64,000 nucleotides of DNA from Pseudosulfitobacter pseudonitzschiae (GCF_900129395.1 NZ_FQVP01000008.1:62001-126000), one strand, 5' to 3'; counted from the stretch's first letter, positions 31,551-40,871 are shown. Made by a program: numbers and translations. Notes: generated by a model from the sequence alone, not told the origin.

Positions 31551-34500
31551 ATGGCTATCTTTACCGCAATTGCTGCCGCCATCACCGCAATTTCAAGCTG
31601 GACGATTGGCCTGGGCGCGCTTGGCTCTTTTGCGATTGGCAACTTTTTGCTGCGTGCGGCTGTGCAATTGGGTGTTTCGGCTTTGGCGCGGGCCTTTGCT
31701 GGCAAGCCTCAGGCTGAGCCCTTTTCCATTCAGGGCAGCATTCAAACCGGCGGATCGGTGCCGCGTTCCTTTGTGTTGGGTCCCTCGCTATCGGCGGGCT
31801 CGCTGGCGTGGCATTCTGAATGGGGTGATGTTGGTGGCACGCCAAACGCCTATTACACTCAGGTGATTGCGCTGAGCGATCTGCCGGTTGCCGGTTTGCG
31901 CCGTTGGTTCATTGAAGGCCGCGCCGTGTCTCTTGAGGATACTGGTGACGAAAAGGGGCTTGCCGCTGTTGAGTACCGTGAGAACGGGAAAGATCATGCT
32001 TGGTTGCGGTTTCACGATGGCAACCAAACGGCGGCTGATGAATTTCTCACGGGCACAGTGAGCCAAACCGCGCCGCGCGTTTATTCGCCTTCCCGCATCG
32101 GATTTGGTGTGGCTTATGTGGTGGTCACGTTCCGGGTTAACCAAGAGATTTTCACGGGGTTTCCGCGTTCAAAATTCGTTCTTGATGGTGTCAAGCTTTA
32201 TGACATCAGCAAGGACGGCTCGCAGGGCGGCGTTGGCTTGCAGCGTTGGGATGAGCCCGCAACGTGGGGTGGTGACGGTGACGCCCTGCCCGCTGTGCAG
32301 GCTTACAACCTGGCCCGTGGCTTCCGCTATGGTTCCCCGGCGCTCGGCGGTGGCTTTGAGGCTGCCGGGCGCGTTTCTCTCGGGTCTGGCGTTTCTACGC
32401 TGTCTCTAGAGCTTATTGGCGGCGGCGGTGGCGGCATGACAGACGAGGCGGGCACCGACACTGTGGCGACCCTCAAGGATGGCGCTGCCGTGGTGCAGGT
32501 TTGGACCGCCAGCGGCGGTGCGGCGCGTAGCGCCTTGGATCATAACGGCGGGGTTTCGCCTCGCTCGCCGTTTGGCGATGGTGCTGAGGGGCAAAAGTAT
32601 ATTCAGGCGTCAGGCAAGGGCGAAAACGGGGGGCAACCGCTCATCCGTGGCGGTGCGTCGGGCGTTGTGGTTGTGGTGTCTGATTTTGACATTTCCGGGC
32701 TCAGCGATCCGATCCTTGAGATTGAGATTGGTGCGGGTGCCACGGATGCCCGCGATGGTGTGGCGCTCTACTCTGCTGGGTTTGAGGCGGGTTCCCGTGC
32801 GGCTAGCTGGTTCTATGGCCTGCAAGGCTTGACTGCCGCGCGCTTGCCTGCCGCGCATTGGATTTCTCAGGTCGAGAAGTGCCGTGCGGAAATTCAGGGT
32901 GAGGACGGGCTTGAGCCGATTTATCGCGCTGCCGGTGAGATCACTGTGAATAGTGAAATTGGCGCGGCGTTCGAGGCGCTTTTGACGGCTTGCGCCGGGC
33001 GCATGAGTGAAGTGGGCGGGATCTTCAAAATCTATGTTGGTGGCCCTGATGCGCCTGTTGCTCACTTCACTGATTTGGATATTGTAAGCCTCTCGCCGCA
33101 ATCGTTCACGCCTTTCTATGGCTTGAGCGATACGGTCAACGGCGTGATCGCCTCTTACCCCTCGCCCGATGAGGGATATGTGATGCGTTCAACACCGCCG
33201 CTCTACAACCCTGCATTTGAGGTTGAGGATGGCGGACGCCGCCTGATGGCTGATGTTCAACTGCCTTTTGTGCCTTTCCCGGCTCAGGCTCAGCGCTTGC
33301 TTGTGGGCGAGCTTGCTGCGGCGCGCCGGGCGCGTCGGCATACGCACACTCTGCCCGCGCGTTTCCGGCTCATTGAGCCCGGCGATGTCGTGACGTGGAC
33401 AAGCGCGCGCAACGGATACGAGGCAAAGCAATTCCGGGTTGATGGCATTATTGATCTGCCCAATTGCGATTTGATCGTTGATGTAACTGAGGTTGATCCG
33501 GCGGATCATGGGAATTGGGATCATGCTTCTGATTTCGTCCCGGTTACGCCCTCGCCGTTGCCGCCGGTGCTGCCGTCTGCGCAAAGTGTCGTTGGTTTCG
33601 ATCCTATCGCGGCTGATGTCGGGGATGGTACGGGCGCAGCCCGCCGCCCTGGCTTGCTTATGCGTTGGGATGGCGGCGTTGATGATGTTGCGGGCATTCT
33701 GTTTGAGGTGAGTGTTGCGACAACTCATGAGGTTGTTGCCCAGGTCGAAACTCGCGCCTTTGAGGTGGGTGTTTTGCCTGTGGTTTCTGGGCTTCTGCCC
33801 GCTACCATTTACGAGGTTCGCGCAAAATATATCCCGGCATCGCCGCGCGCTGTTTCGTGGACGCCTTCGGTTTTGGTTTCTACGAACGGCGTGTATCTTG
33901 GTGTGGACGATTTGGATGGTCCGGTACAGGACACTCTGAAAAACGCCGATGAGGTACGCGGGGACCACGACGCGCTGGTGGACGGCTTTGTGGGAAAGCT
34001 GTCTGACGCCTTTGACGGGGTGGATACGGCCATAGACGCCATGGGCGCGGACGTGTCCTCTATCGTCAGTCAAGTCACCGGCTTGCTGCCGAGTGGGTTC
34101 GGTGGTGGCGCACAGTATTGGCAGGAAGCAAGCGGAGCGCTTGCGCCTCAGGCCGCCAACACCCCTTACCCGATTTCCTACGATGCGGCGCTGTCGGCCA
34201 ATGCCATCGAATTGAGCGCAAGTAACAAGAACGTCGCAACCAAAGGAATAGTCGAGGTCCAGAGTGATCGCGTCTATGAAATCGAGGTTAAAGGCCGTGT
34301 CACCAATGACGGCACCAAGGGGCCGATCTTTCACTACCTGGGCATTAGCACTTGGGACAGTTCTGGCGTCGCATTGCTGACCAATTTCCAATTCAAGCTG
34401 GATGATGTCAGTGTAGCGGACGGCGTTTTTCACCTAACAATGATTGTTGCGGGTGAGGGTTCCGCCGCCTACCCTGCGGGATCGGCCGGAATTAACATGC

Positions 34501-36572
34501 CGACCGGCACGGCGGTGTTTCGCCCGCACTATCGTGTGAATGGTGGGAATAATTCGGACGCGACGGTCAAGATTTCCATGCTGGCGGTGCGCGAGGTCAC
34601 CGGCATTTCCAAGGCCGACTCTGTGAAGGCCACCCTTGAGACGCAGTACCTGACCAGCGAGGGCGTGAACGGGGCCATTGCGGCCATGCAGACGCTGTTG
34701 CAGGCGGGGATCGACGACAACGCGGACGATATTGGTTCGATTTCAGCAACCCTGACCAGCGAATATCTGACCAAGGCTGACACGGAAAGCGCCATCGCCG
34801 CCGTGCAGACGCTGTTGCAGGCGGGGATCGACGGAAACGCTGATGATATTGGGCAGGTGTCGGCAACGCTGACCAGCGATTATCTGACAAAGGTTGACAC
34901 GGAGAGCGCCATCGCTGCGGCCCGCCTCTCGCTGAGTTCCGCGTTCTCAAAATCTCAAGGCGTTCTGATTGACCAATTCTTGACGGACGCCCTTGGCTGG
35001 AATCGATATGCGGCAGAGGGGGTATTGACCAAGGCAGCCAACGAAATCTTTGACGAGGGTGAAACCTGGGGGTTCGATTTGACCGCCGTACAGCGCGATG
35101 GCTTGGCTTCCGGCACAGGTACAGGTGCGTGGAGCGGACAAAGAAACGCTCTTGGGTATGTTGTAGAGTGTGATTTCACGCTGGTCAGCGGGACACTGAC
35201 CGGGGCCGGTCTATATCTGGCTTGGAAGAACACCGGGGGTCAAACTTGGGCCTCGTTCAAGGAGATGCAAGATTGTCTGTCTGGACCGGTCGTCTTGGGT
35301 CAGAGGGCAACGGCGCGGGTTCTGCTAAAGCGTCCTAGTGCTTTTACTGGCACCTTCGATCTTCACGTTTTCCACGCTTTTGCGAACTGGAATGGCTTTC
35401 CGGCGATGGCCGCAAAGAATATCAAGTTTCACCGCGTCAATATCCGCGTGGCGACGGCGGAGGAATTGGCGCAGGAGCAAATACAGGATGATGTGGCAGA
35501 TGTTGCCGCTGATCTGGCTGTTAACCATTACACCAAGGCCGCTACAGACAGCGCCATTGCTGCGGCCACAACCGATCTAAGCGTCGATATTTCGAACCTT
35601 CAAGGCAACATCACCGACATCCTCGGTCTCGAAGCGAATTTCACCAACGGCACTATATTCGGCACGATGCTGACAGAGTTGGGCGTTATGGCGAATGGGG
35701 TTCCGTCTGTTGTCACCGCTCAGGGTACGGCCATTGCTGACCTGGAAGGCAATGCATCGGCGGGGTACTTAATCAAGGCGCAAGCGGGTGATGAGGTTTC
35801 CTTATTGGAGCTGATCGCCGCTGATGGCTCTGAGGGGTCGGTTTCGATTGCCAAAATCTCGGCCGCTTCGATCTTGCTTGATGGGTCTGTGACGGCGGCG
35901 CACGTTAGTGTTTCGTCTTTCGCGGCGGCGGGTCTGGCGGTGTTTGGCGGCACTTTGAGGTCAAGCACCTTCAACGGCGCAATCAACGGGTCGGGCGCGA
36001 TCACTGATCCTGGTTCTCAGGGGTGGGCAATCACCAAGGAGGGCAATGCCGCCTTTACAAACCTGATCTCGCGCAGTGATCTGGTTGTTGGTTCGGTGTC
36101 TGATGGCTCGGCGCTTTTGCTTTATGCAACGCCGGTGGTCAAACTGCATTTTGAGAGAGCAACCGCAAATAGCTTGGGTGTGTGGACGCAAGATAATTTT
36201 TGGACGCTGGCATGGGCTGCGAGCTACCGCCACTATGAGTCGCGCTCAGTGTATTCCGGGGGTAAGGGTGACATCACAACCTACTACACGGATCGCACTA
36301 GTGTGATTTTCCGTTACCGGCTCAAGATTGCCGGGGTCTGGGGCGCTTGGGTGAATTATTCCCAAAGTGGCTGGTCGGCATCCTTCACAACTTGGCAGAC
36401 GCACACTGCGACTGAGGTGCTTTTGGGCAATTATGACGATGTTGAGCTTGATGTGCTGATTGCTCACAACGAAATAAGCCAGCCTAGCAATCCTAGCTAT
36501 TGGGGTGGTAGCGCCTTTACGCAGCCAAATATCAAAGACGTGGCCCTTATCGGAAAGGCAATTGCACGATGA
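31551..36572 (+). CDS. Tip attachment protein J, host specificity
   Basis: 1673 residues. The N-terminal hydrophobic part and FSIQGSIQTGGSVPRSFVLG start are typical of J-like central fibre proteins. Residues about 450-650 carry the family core (ISQVEKCRAEI; GGIFKIYVGG; PALAQRLL-like QAQRLLVGELAAARRARR); a fibronectin-like segment follows (about 700-790). The part after 790 holds near-identical 39-residue repeats, then a C-terminal tip with Tyr/Trp-rich receptor-contact-like sequence. Codon choice changes between about 33905 and 35760 (GAC and GCC preferred) compared with the rest, which suggests a recombined domain. Confidence 0.9.
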   Translation: MAIFTAIAAAITAISSWTIGLGALGSFAIGNFLLRAAVQLGVSALARAFAGKPQAEPFSIQGSIQTGGSVPRSFVLGPSLSAGSLAWHSEWGDVGGTPNAYYTQVIALSDLPVAGLRRWFIEGRAVSLEDTGDEKGLAAVEYRENGKDHAWLRFHDGNQTAADEFLTGTVSQTAPRVYSPSRIGFGVAYVVVTFRVNQEIFTGFPRSKFVLDGVKLYDISKDGSQGGVGLQRWDEPATWGGDGDALPAVQAYNLARGFRYGSPALGGGFEAAGRVSLGSGVSTLSLELIGGGGGGMTDEAGTDTVATLKDGAAVVQVWTASGGAARSALDHNGGVSPRSPFGDGAEGQKYIQASGKGENGGQPLIRGGASGVVVVVSDFDISGLSDPILEIEIGAGATDARDGVALYSAGFEAGSRAASWFYGLQGLTAARLPAAHWISQVEKCRAEIQGEDGLEPIYRAAGEITVNSEIGAAFEALLTACAGRMSEVGGIFKIYVGGPDAPVAHFTDLDIVSLSPQSFTPFYGLSDTVNGVIASYPSPDEGYVMRSTPPLYNPAFEVEDGGRRLMADVQLPFVPFPAQAQRLLVGELAAARRARRHTHTLPARFRLIEPGDVVTWTSARNGYEAKQFRVDGIIDLPNCDLIVDVTEVDPADHGNWDHASDFVPVTPSPLPPVLPSAQSVVGFDPIAADVGDGTGAARRPGLLMRWDGGVDDVAGILFEVSVATTHEVVAQVETRAFEVGVLPVVSGLLPATIYEVRAKYIPASPRAVSWTPSVLVSTNGVYLGVDDLDGPVQDTLKNADEVRGDHDALVDGFVGKLSDAFDGVDTAIDAMGADVSSIVSQVTGLLPSGFGGGAQYWQEASGALAPQAANTPYPISYDAALSANAIELSASNKNVATKGIVEVQSDRVYEIEVKGRVTNDGTKGPIFHYLGISTWDSSGVALLTNFQFKLDDVSVADGVFHLTMIVAGEGSAAYPAGSAGINMPTGTAVFRPHYRVNGGNNSDATVKISMLAVREVTGISKADSVKATLETQYLTSEGVNGAIAAMQTLLQAGIDDNADDIGSISATLTSEYLTKADTESAIAAVQTLLQAGIDGNADDIGQVSATLTSDYLTKVDTESAIAAARLSLSSAFSKSQGVLIDQFLTDALGWNRYAAEGVLTKAANEIFDEGETWGFDLTAVQRDGLASGTGTGAWSGQRNALGYVVECDFTLVSGTLTGAGLYLAWKNTGGQTWASFKEMQDCLSGPVVLGQRATARVLLKRPSAFTGTFDLHVFHAFANWNGFPAMAAKNIKFHRVNIRVATAEELAQEQIQDDVADVAADLAVNHYTKAATDSAIAAATTDLSVDISNLQGNITDILGLEANFTNGTIFGTMLTELGVMANGVPSVVTAQGTAIADLEGNASAGYLIKAQAGDEVSLLELIAADGSEGSVSIAKISAASILLDGSVTAAHVSVSSFAAAGLAVFGGTLRSSTFNGAINGSGAITDPGSQGWAITKEGNAAFTNLISRSDLVVGSVSDGSALLLYATPVVKLHFERATANSLGVWTQDNFWTLAWAASYRHYESRSVYSGGKGDITTYYTDRTSVIFRYRLKIAGVWGAWVNYSQSGWSASFTTWQTHTATEVLLGNYDDVELDVLIAHNEISQPSNPSYWGGSAFTQPNIKDVALIGKAIAR
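34687..34832 (+). repeat. Tandem 117-base repeat inside J
   Basis: The sequence TGCAGACGCTGTTGCAGG and the following 11 bases occur at 34687 and again at 34804, giving a 39-residue repeat (MQTLLQAGID...NADDIG...SATLTS.YLTK). A third, diverged copy follows (about 34900). Likely trimeric coiled-coil segments of the fibre. Confidence 0.7.
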
Positions 36573-36949
36573 AACATTACGCAATCATTGATCAAGATGG
36601 GTTTGTTGAGGGGGCGGGTTTCGGCGTGCCCCCTGTCGGGGCTGTTGTGGTTGATAGGGTTGGGCTTGCTGACCTGTTGCTGATGCATGTCGATGGTGAG
36701 GCCGGGCTAGTCCCTCGGCCCGCCATTGCCGCGCCTGTGCTTGATGGGGATAGCTTGTCGCTTCCGTCTGGCCCGGTCGGCACGCGGTTGCGTGTTGTGG
36801 ACAGGGTGAGTGATGAGGTTCTTTGGCAAGCGGTAACTGATGGGGGCTTGGTGGCGCACGTTTTGACGCTGCCGGACCCCGGTAGCTATGTTGTCGATAT
36901 TGAGCCGCCATTGCCCTTTGTGCCGGTCCAATTGGAGTTTGTGAAATGA
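36569..36949 (+). CDS. Small tail-associated protein, unknown
   Basis: 126 residues, beta-rich, not recognised. It overlaps J by ATGA and the next gene by ATGA, so it is part of the tail operon, possibly a fibre-associated or fibre-assembly protein. Confidence 0.5.
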   Translation: MKHYAIIDQDGFVEGAGFGVPPVGAVVVDRVGLADLLLMHVDGEAGLVPRPAIAAPVLDGDSLSLPSGPVGTRLRVVDRVSDEVLWQAVTDGGLVAHVLTLPDPGSYVVDIEPPLPFVPVQLEFVK

Positions 36950-37368
36950 TCCTTCACCGATCTGCGGAGAGTAAGCAAAAAGAGCTTGCGGCACACAAGG
37001 CGCAGGCAATTCAGGATATCAATCAGCTTATCGGCGCTGTAAGATTGCTGTTCATCACTGATATCGCCGGGCAACAAATGATTTACGCGGAAAAGGAGCG
37101 CGAGGCGAATAGCTTTTTAGCGGCTGTGCCTGAGCCTTCCGATCTCGCGCCATACCCTTTCATTTTTCAGGAAATGAACGCAACCGGCATGACGGCCTAT
37201 GAGGTGGCGCAGATGTTTCTAAACCTCTCTGTGCATTGGCGCGCGGTTGGCTCGTCCCTTGAGGGGGTGCGTATCAACGCAAATGCCACGGTTGATGAGG
37301 CATCTACAAGAGCCGAAATTGAAAGCGCTCTTGGCTTTCTTCGCCTGACCTTGGAGGGTTACAGGTGA
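36946..37368 (+). CDS. Small tail-associated protein, unknown
   Basis: 140 residues, mostly helical. The N-terminal KQKELAAHKAQAIQDINQLI with central FIFQEMNATGMTAYEVAQMF resembles small proteins downstream of fibre genes in many prophages. Not firmly recognised. ATGA overlaps on both sides. Confidence 0.5.
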   Translation: MILHRSAESKQKELAAHKAQAIQDINQLIGAVRLLFITDIAGQQMIYAEKEREANSFLAAVPEPSDLAPYPFIFQEMNATGMTAYEVAQMFLNLSVHWRAVGSSLEGVRINANATVDEASTRAEIESALGFLRLTLEGYR

Positions 37369-37838
37369 ATATTGTTAGTCGTCCGCTGCGGGAAATGCGT
37401 CTTTTTTTCAGCCGCATGTGCGAGCTGCAAGGTTCCCGAAGGTTGGAGGATGCGCTTGCTGAGTTGCGCCACTATGTCGATCTTGACGCTCATTGCGTGC
37501 TTGCGGTTGATGGCCGCAAGGTTCTCGGGTCAGTCATTTTCTTTCCGGTTGGAAAGTCGAGCGTGGCAACTGGCTATGCGGAAAAGATCGGCGCGGCCCC
37601 GGATAGGTCAATCTTGTGGTCTTTTATTTGGGTGGACAAGTCGCGCCGGGGCGAAAGCATTTGGGCAAGAATGAATGAGGTTTGTCTATCGGAGGCGCGC
37701 GCGCAAGGGTTCGTGTCGGTCATTAGTTTTGGATATGAAACTGAGGAAATCTATCGGTTCTTAATCCAGAACCCTCGCAACATTGCTACTGAGGTGATCG
37801 ACTATACGGGCCGCGCGGTGTTGATTGCGGAAATTTGA
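37365..37838 (+). CDS. Second GNAT-like acetyltransferase
   Basis: 157 residues. Features: helix LRHYVDLDAHCVLAVDG, strand VLGSVIFFPVG, strand ILWSFIWVDKSRRGESIWARM (GNAT motif A-like loop RRGESIW), and C-terminal SVISFGYETEEIYRFLIQN. The acetyl-CoA loop is less canonical than in the first GNAT. Last gene before the lysis promoter. Function unknown. Confidence 0.55.
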   Translation: MNIVSRPLREMRLFFSRMCELQGSRRLEDALAELRHYVDLDAHCVLAVDGRKVLGSVIFFPVGKSSVATGYAEKIGAAPDRSILWSFIWVDKSRRGESIWARMNEVCLSEARAQGFVSVISFGYETEEIYRFLIQNPRNIATEVIDYTGRAVLIAEI

Positions 37839-37873
37839 CGCCTGCGCGCTAATCTGGTGATCCCTGTTTTGGC

Positions 37874-37906
37874 TTGATTTGTGACGTATCTTAACCTTAT
37901 AAGGTT
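37874..37906 (+). promoter_or_regulatory. Promoter with operator upstream of the lysis genes
   Basis: TTGATT (37874-37879), an 18-base spacer and TATAAG (37898-37903). The -10 is inside the perfect palindrome AACCTTATAAGGTT (37893-37906), identical to 4025-4038. The layout is the same as at 17459. Confidence 0.65.
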
Positions 37907-37949
37907 TGAATGTCCCTAAACGGTTTGCGCCGGTGCGCGCCGTCACCTT

Positions 37950-37977
37950 GGCCCGCTTTCGAGCGGGCCTTTTTTTT
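37950..37977 (+). terminator. Strong intrinsic terminator between promoter and lysis genes
   Basis: GGCCCGCT (37950-37957), TTCG loop, AGCGGGCC (37962-37969), then eight T. It stops both the upstream tail transcript and any transcript from 37874, 14 bases before the holin-endolysin start. Confidence 0.85.
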
Positions 37978-37990
37978 GAGGAATGAAATC

Positions 37991-38743
37991 ATGAAATACG
38001 TTGAAAACGTGCGGGCCGTTCTGCGGTTCTCTTGGTCGGTGCGCCTGATGGTTCTCGCCGCTATCCTGTCGGGCTTGTCTGCGTTCTTTGATCTGGTCGA
38101 TGCGCGTATGCTTGGGCTGCACCCGCTTGTTTTTGCGGGCATTGCCTCTCTGGTGAGCGCCTTGGGTGTATTTGCTCGCGTGATCCGGCAAGTTGCTGTT
38201 TCCGGTGTCGTGCGCCGGTTTTGCTCTGATGAAAGCGGCGCGATGCGGGTGCGTAAGCGCACCCTGGCCGCGAGCGTTGTGGCCGTGGCGATTGCATCGG
38301 CCTCTTTCGTCGGACAATGGGAGGGTTTGCGCACGCAAGCCTATCAAGATGTGATCGGCGTTTGGACGGTTTGCTACGGCGAAACCAAGGGCGTGAGCCG
38401 GGGCGATAGCTATACCAAAGCGCAATGCGATGCGATGCTTGATGAGGAATTGCGATCCTACGCCGTTGGCCTCGGCAAGTGCCTCAAGGCCCCGTTGCCT
38501 GAGGGTGCGGCGGTCGCGTTCCTGAGCTGGTCTTACAACGTCGGCACCGGCGCGGCTTGCCGGTCAACGGCGGTGCGCAAGGCGAATGCGGGCGATCTTT
38601 TCGGTGCCTGCGATGAGCTGTTGCGGTGGAACCGGGCCGGGGGGCGGGTGATCAATGGTTTGGTCAATCGGCGCAAATCTGAGCATAGCCTTTGCACGGG
38701 ATCGCTGATCGCGGCGGGGCTCAGCCGCCCGGTCGGCAAATGA
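37991..38743 (+). CDS. Holin and SAR-endolysin in one open reading frame
   Basis: 250 residues. Residues 1-67 look like a small two-helix phage holin (SVRLMVLAAILSGLSAFF and HPLVFAGIASLVSALGVFARV). A linker of about 17 residues leads to Met85, followed by MRVRKRTLAASVVAVAIASA, a typical signal-anchor-release segment, and a GH24 muramidase. The catalytic triad spacing E111-x8-D120-x5-T126 matches the P21-type SAR endolysin. The protein degrades peptidoglycan at lysis. Met85 (38243) could be a separate start. The start at 37991 has GAGGAATG upstream; a longer frame to 37910 crosses the terminator. Confidence 0.8.
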   Translation: MKYVENVRAVLRFSWSVRLMVLAAILSGLSAFFDLVDARMLGLHPLVFAGIASLVSALGVFARVIRQVAVSGVVRRFCSDESGAMRVRKRTLAASVVAVAIASASFVGQWEGLRTQAYQDVIGVWTVCYGETKGVSRGDSYTKAQCDAMLDEELRSYAVGLGKCLKAPLPEGAAVAFLSWSYNVGTGAACRSTAVRKANAGDLFGACDELLRWNRAGGRVINGLVNRRKSEHSLCTGSLIAAGLSRPVGK

Positions 38744-39018
38744 TCAGCGCGGCAATAGCCGCCCTGCGCGCCCTGTGCGTCCGCCCTGCGTTGCGGCGGG
38801 CGCTTTGGGTTGCTGCCTTCGCGTTCGCGCTTTGCGGCGCTGTGGTGGCCTTTGTGGCGCGCGAGCGCGCCGACGCGGCGGCTGATGTGCGCCGCGAGCT
38901 GGACGCACAACAATCCCAAGAGGTGAAAGATGCAATCATTCGATCTGCGCCGGGGCCTCGCCCTAGTGGCTCTGAGTTTCTTGAGTGCCTGCGGCGAGCC
39001 GGGCCGGGCTGTCTTTGA
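38740..39018 (+). CDS. Inner-membrane spanin (Rz-like)
   Basis: 92 residues. N-terminal transmembrane helix (LWVAAFAFALCGAVVAFVA) then a charged helical periplasmic part (RERADAAADVRRELD). It overlaps the endolysin stop by ATGA and holds the start of the lipoprotein gene in another frame, the classic Rz/Rz1 layout. Confidence 0.7.
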   Translation: MISAAIAALRALCVRPALRRALWVAAFAFALCGAVVAFVARERADAAADVRRELDAQQSQEVKDAIIRSAPGPRPSGSEFLECLRRAGPGCL

Positions 39019-39181
39019 CGCCTCAGCGGTGCCTGCACCGCCGGAATATACGGCTGAGTTTAAGCGCGAGCTGGCGGCGGAAATCGACGCCGCGCCGCGC
39101 AATAAATTGATCATTCAGGCGCTCACGGATGCCTCTCAGCACTATGACCGCATCCGCCGCTTGAAGCGAGATAAAGGGTAA
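38930..39181 (+). CDS. Outer-membrane spanin lipoprotein (Rz1-like)
   Basis: 83 residues. Signal peptide with lipobox LSAC (ALVALSFLSACGEP), a Pro/Ala stretch (AVPAPPEY) and a helical part. Starts inside the Rz-like gene with a perfect GAGGTGAAAG ribosome site. Longer and less proline-rich than typical Rz1, so some doubt remains. Confidence 0.65.
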   Translation: MQSFDLRRGLALVALSFLSACGEPGRAVFDASAVPAPPEYTAEFKRELAAEIDAAPRNKLIIQALTDASQHYDRIRRLKRDKG

Positions 39182-39188
39182 ACCCAAA

Positions 39189-40871
39189 ATGAAAAGTCAA
39201 CGCAAAACCGGCGCGCAGGACCCCGCTCGCGCGCAGCGGATCAAGGATGCTCTTGAGGCATCCTTGCGGGATGGTTTCGACCCGTTCCGCAAGCCGATGG
39301 GCGGCAAGGGGTCGAGCGTTTCGGAGGCGGCGCGGCGGCTCACCGAAACCGGCTATCAAACGACTGAGCGCATGGTGCGTGCATTCCTTGAAACGCAGGC
39401 GGCGGCTCATGCGCGCGGTGGGGATCACTTTTTGCCTGATTGGGGGTTGTTCGCTCGCCCTGGCGCACCCGCTGCCGCGATCCGCAAGGGTGAGGTGCGG
39501 CGCTGGCTTCTGACATCGGCGCAAGATGATACGGATGTGCATTTGCGTTTTTGGTCTAACCTGCAAGCCTATGCCCGGCACATTGGCGCTGAGGTTGTCG
39601 TTGGCGGGTTCACCTACAATCACGCACTTTACACCGATCACCAGACGCGCACCGCGCAGTTTGCGCGCGAGGTGTTGCCGCATTTGCGTTTCGATCCGAT
39701 GGATTGCGGCCCGGTGTTGTTCTGCGCTGAAATGAATACCCTGCCAACGGCGGTGCGCCCACTGAGCGGCCTAACAACCTACGCCCAAGGGCGCACGGCT
39801 GTTTTTCCACACGCAAAGCTTGCCTTTGAAAGTGTGCCCGCCATGCCCGGCAAATTCGTGCCATCGGTCATGACAACGGGTGCTTGCACGCTGCCAAACT
39901 ACGTCAAGAAAAAAGCCGGTCTCAAGGCTGAGTTTCACCACGTTCTAGGCGCGACCGTTGTTGAGGCTGATGATAGCGGCGGGGCATGGCTGCGCCAAAT
40001 CTCGGCAACCTCTGATGGCGCGTTTCAGGATTTGGATGTGATCGTGCGCGCCGGGCGCATCAGTTCGGGAAACCGCGTAAAGGCGGTCACCTTTGGCGAC
40101 ATCCATATCCCAAGCCTTGCGGATGATGTCTTTGACGCTCTTTGGGGGCGGCATTGCGGTTCTCTGATGGATGTCCTGCGGCCTGAATACCAATTCATTC
40201 ACGACTTGATGTCCTTTGAAATGGCATCGCGTCACGTTGATGGCGATCCAATACACCGCGCCCGGATGAGTGCCGCCGGGCACTCTGGCATCCGTTGGCA
40301 GGTGCGCGAGGGCGCAAAGTTTCTGCGCGCCATTGAGCGGGATACCTGCCGCACGGTCATGGTCGAGAGCAACCATGATGATCGGCTGATGCAATGGGCG
40401 CGGCGCGATGGTGACCGCATGGATACGCCAAATTCCGAATATTGGCATGAGTGCAACCTTTCCCTTTTGCGAGCGATCCGCGAGGGCGTTGAGGGGTTCA
40501 ACCTTTGCCGTTGGGCGCTCAAGAATGAGGATGCCCGTGAGCTTGAGGGCATCGACTTTGTGCCAATTGGCGGCTCTTTCGTGATCTGTCAGGATAGCGG
40601 TGGCATTGAATGCGGGATGCACGGGCATCAGGGGCCGAACGGTTCGCGCGGCACGGCGGTTGGCCTTGCTAAGATGGGCACGCGACTCACGATTGCTGAT
40701 AAGCACTCGCCGCAAATCCTGGATGGCGTCTATATCGCCGGGATGTCTGGCGATCTTGATCAGGGCTATAATAATAGCCCGTCAAGCTGGCAGCGGTCCC
40801 ATGTTGTCACATACGCAAACGGTAAGCGCACTCTGATCACGCAAACCCCTGATGCCCGGTGGCGGGCATGA
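39189..40871 (+). CDS. Metallophosphoesterase resembling phage T5 A1
   Basis: 560 residues, about the length of T5 A1. N-terminal helical, helix-turn-helix-like part (SSVSEAARRLTETGYQTTERM). Metallophosphoesterase motifs in the C-terminal half: TFGDIHIP (GDxH), VESNHDDRL (SNHD in place of GNHD) and CGMHGHQGPNG (HGH). I recall T5 A1, a pre-early protein involved in host DNA breakdown and two-step DNA transfer, as the closest relative. It is placed in a late position after lysis. The role here is inference. Confidence 0.6.
   Translation: MKSQRKTGAQDPARAQRIKDALEASLRDGFDPFRKPMGGKGSSVSEAARRLTETGYQTTERMVRAFLETQAAAHARGGDHFLPDWGLFARPGAPAAAIRKGEVRRWLLTSAQDDTDVHLRFWSNLQAYARHIGAEVVVGGFTYNHALYTDHQTRTAQFAREVLPHLRFDPMDCGPVLFCAEMNTLPTAVRPLSGLTTYAQGRTAVFPHAKLAFESVPAMPGKFVPSVMTTGACTLPNYVKKKAGLKAEFHHVLGATVVEADDSGGAWLRQISATSDGAFQDLDVIVRAGRISSGNRVKAVTFGDIHIPSLADDVFDALWGRHCGSLMDVLRPEYQFIHDLMSFEMASRHVDGDPIHRARMSAAGHSGIRWQVREGAKFLRAIERDTCRTVMVESNHDDRLMQWARRDGDRMDTPNSEYWHECNLSLLRAIREGVEGFNLCRWALKNEDARELEGIDFVPIGGSFVICQDSGGIECGMHGHQGPNGSRGTAVGLAKMGTRLTIADKHSPQILDGVYIAGMSGDLDQGYNNSPSSWQRSHVVTYANGKRTLITQTPDARWRA

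Noticed and set aside
33189-34433. 414-codon minus-strand frame within J
   Set aside because: Shadow of the J coding frame; no start context or family pattern.
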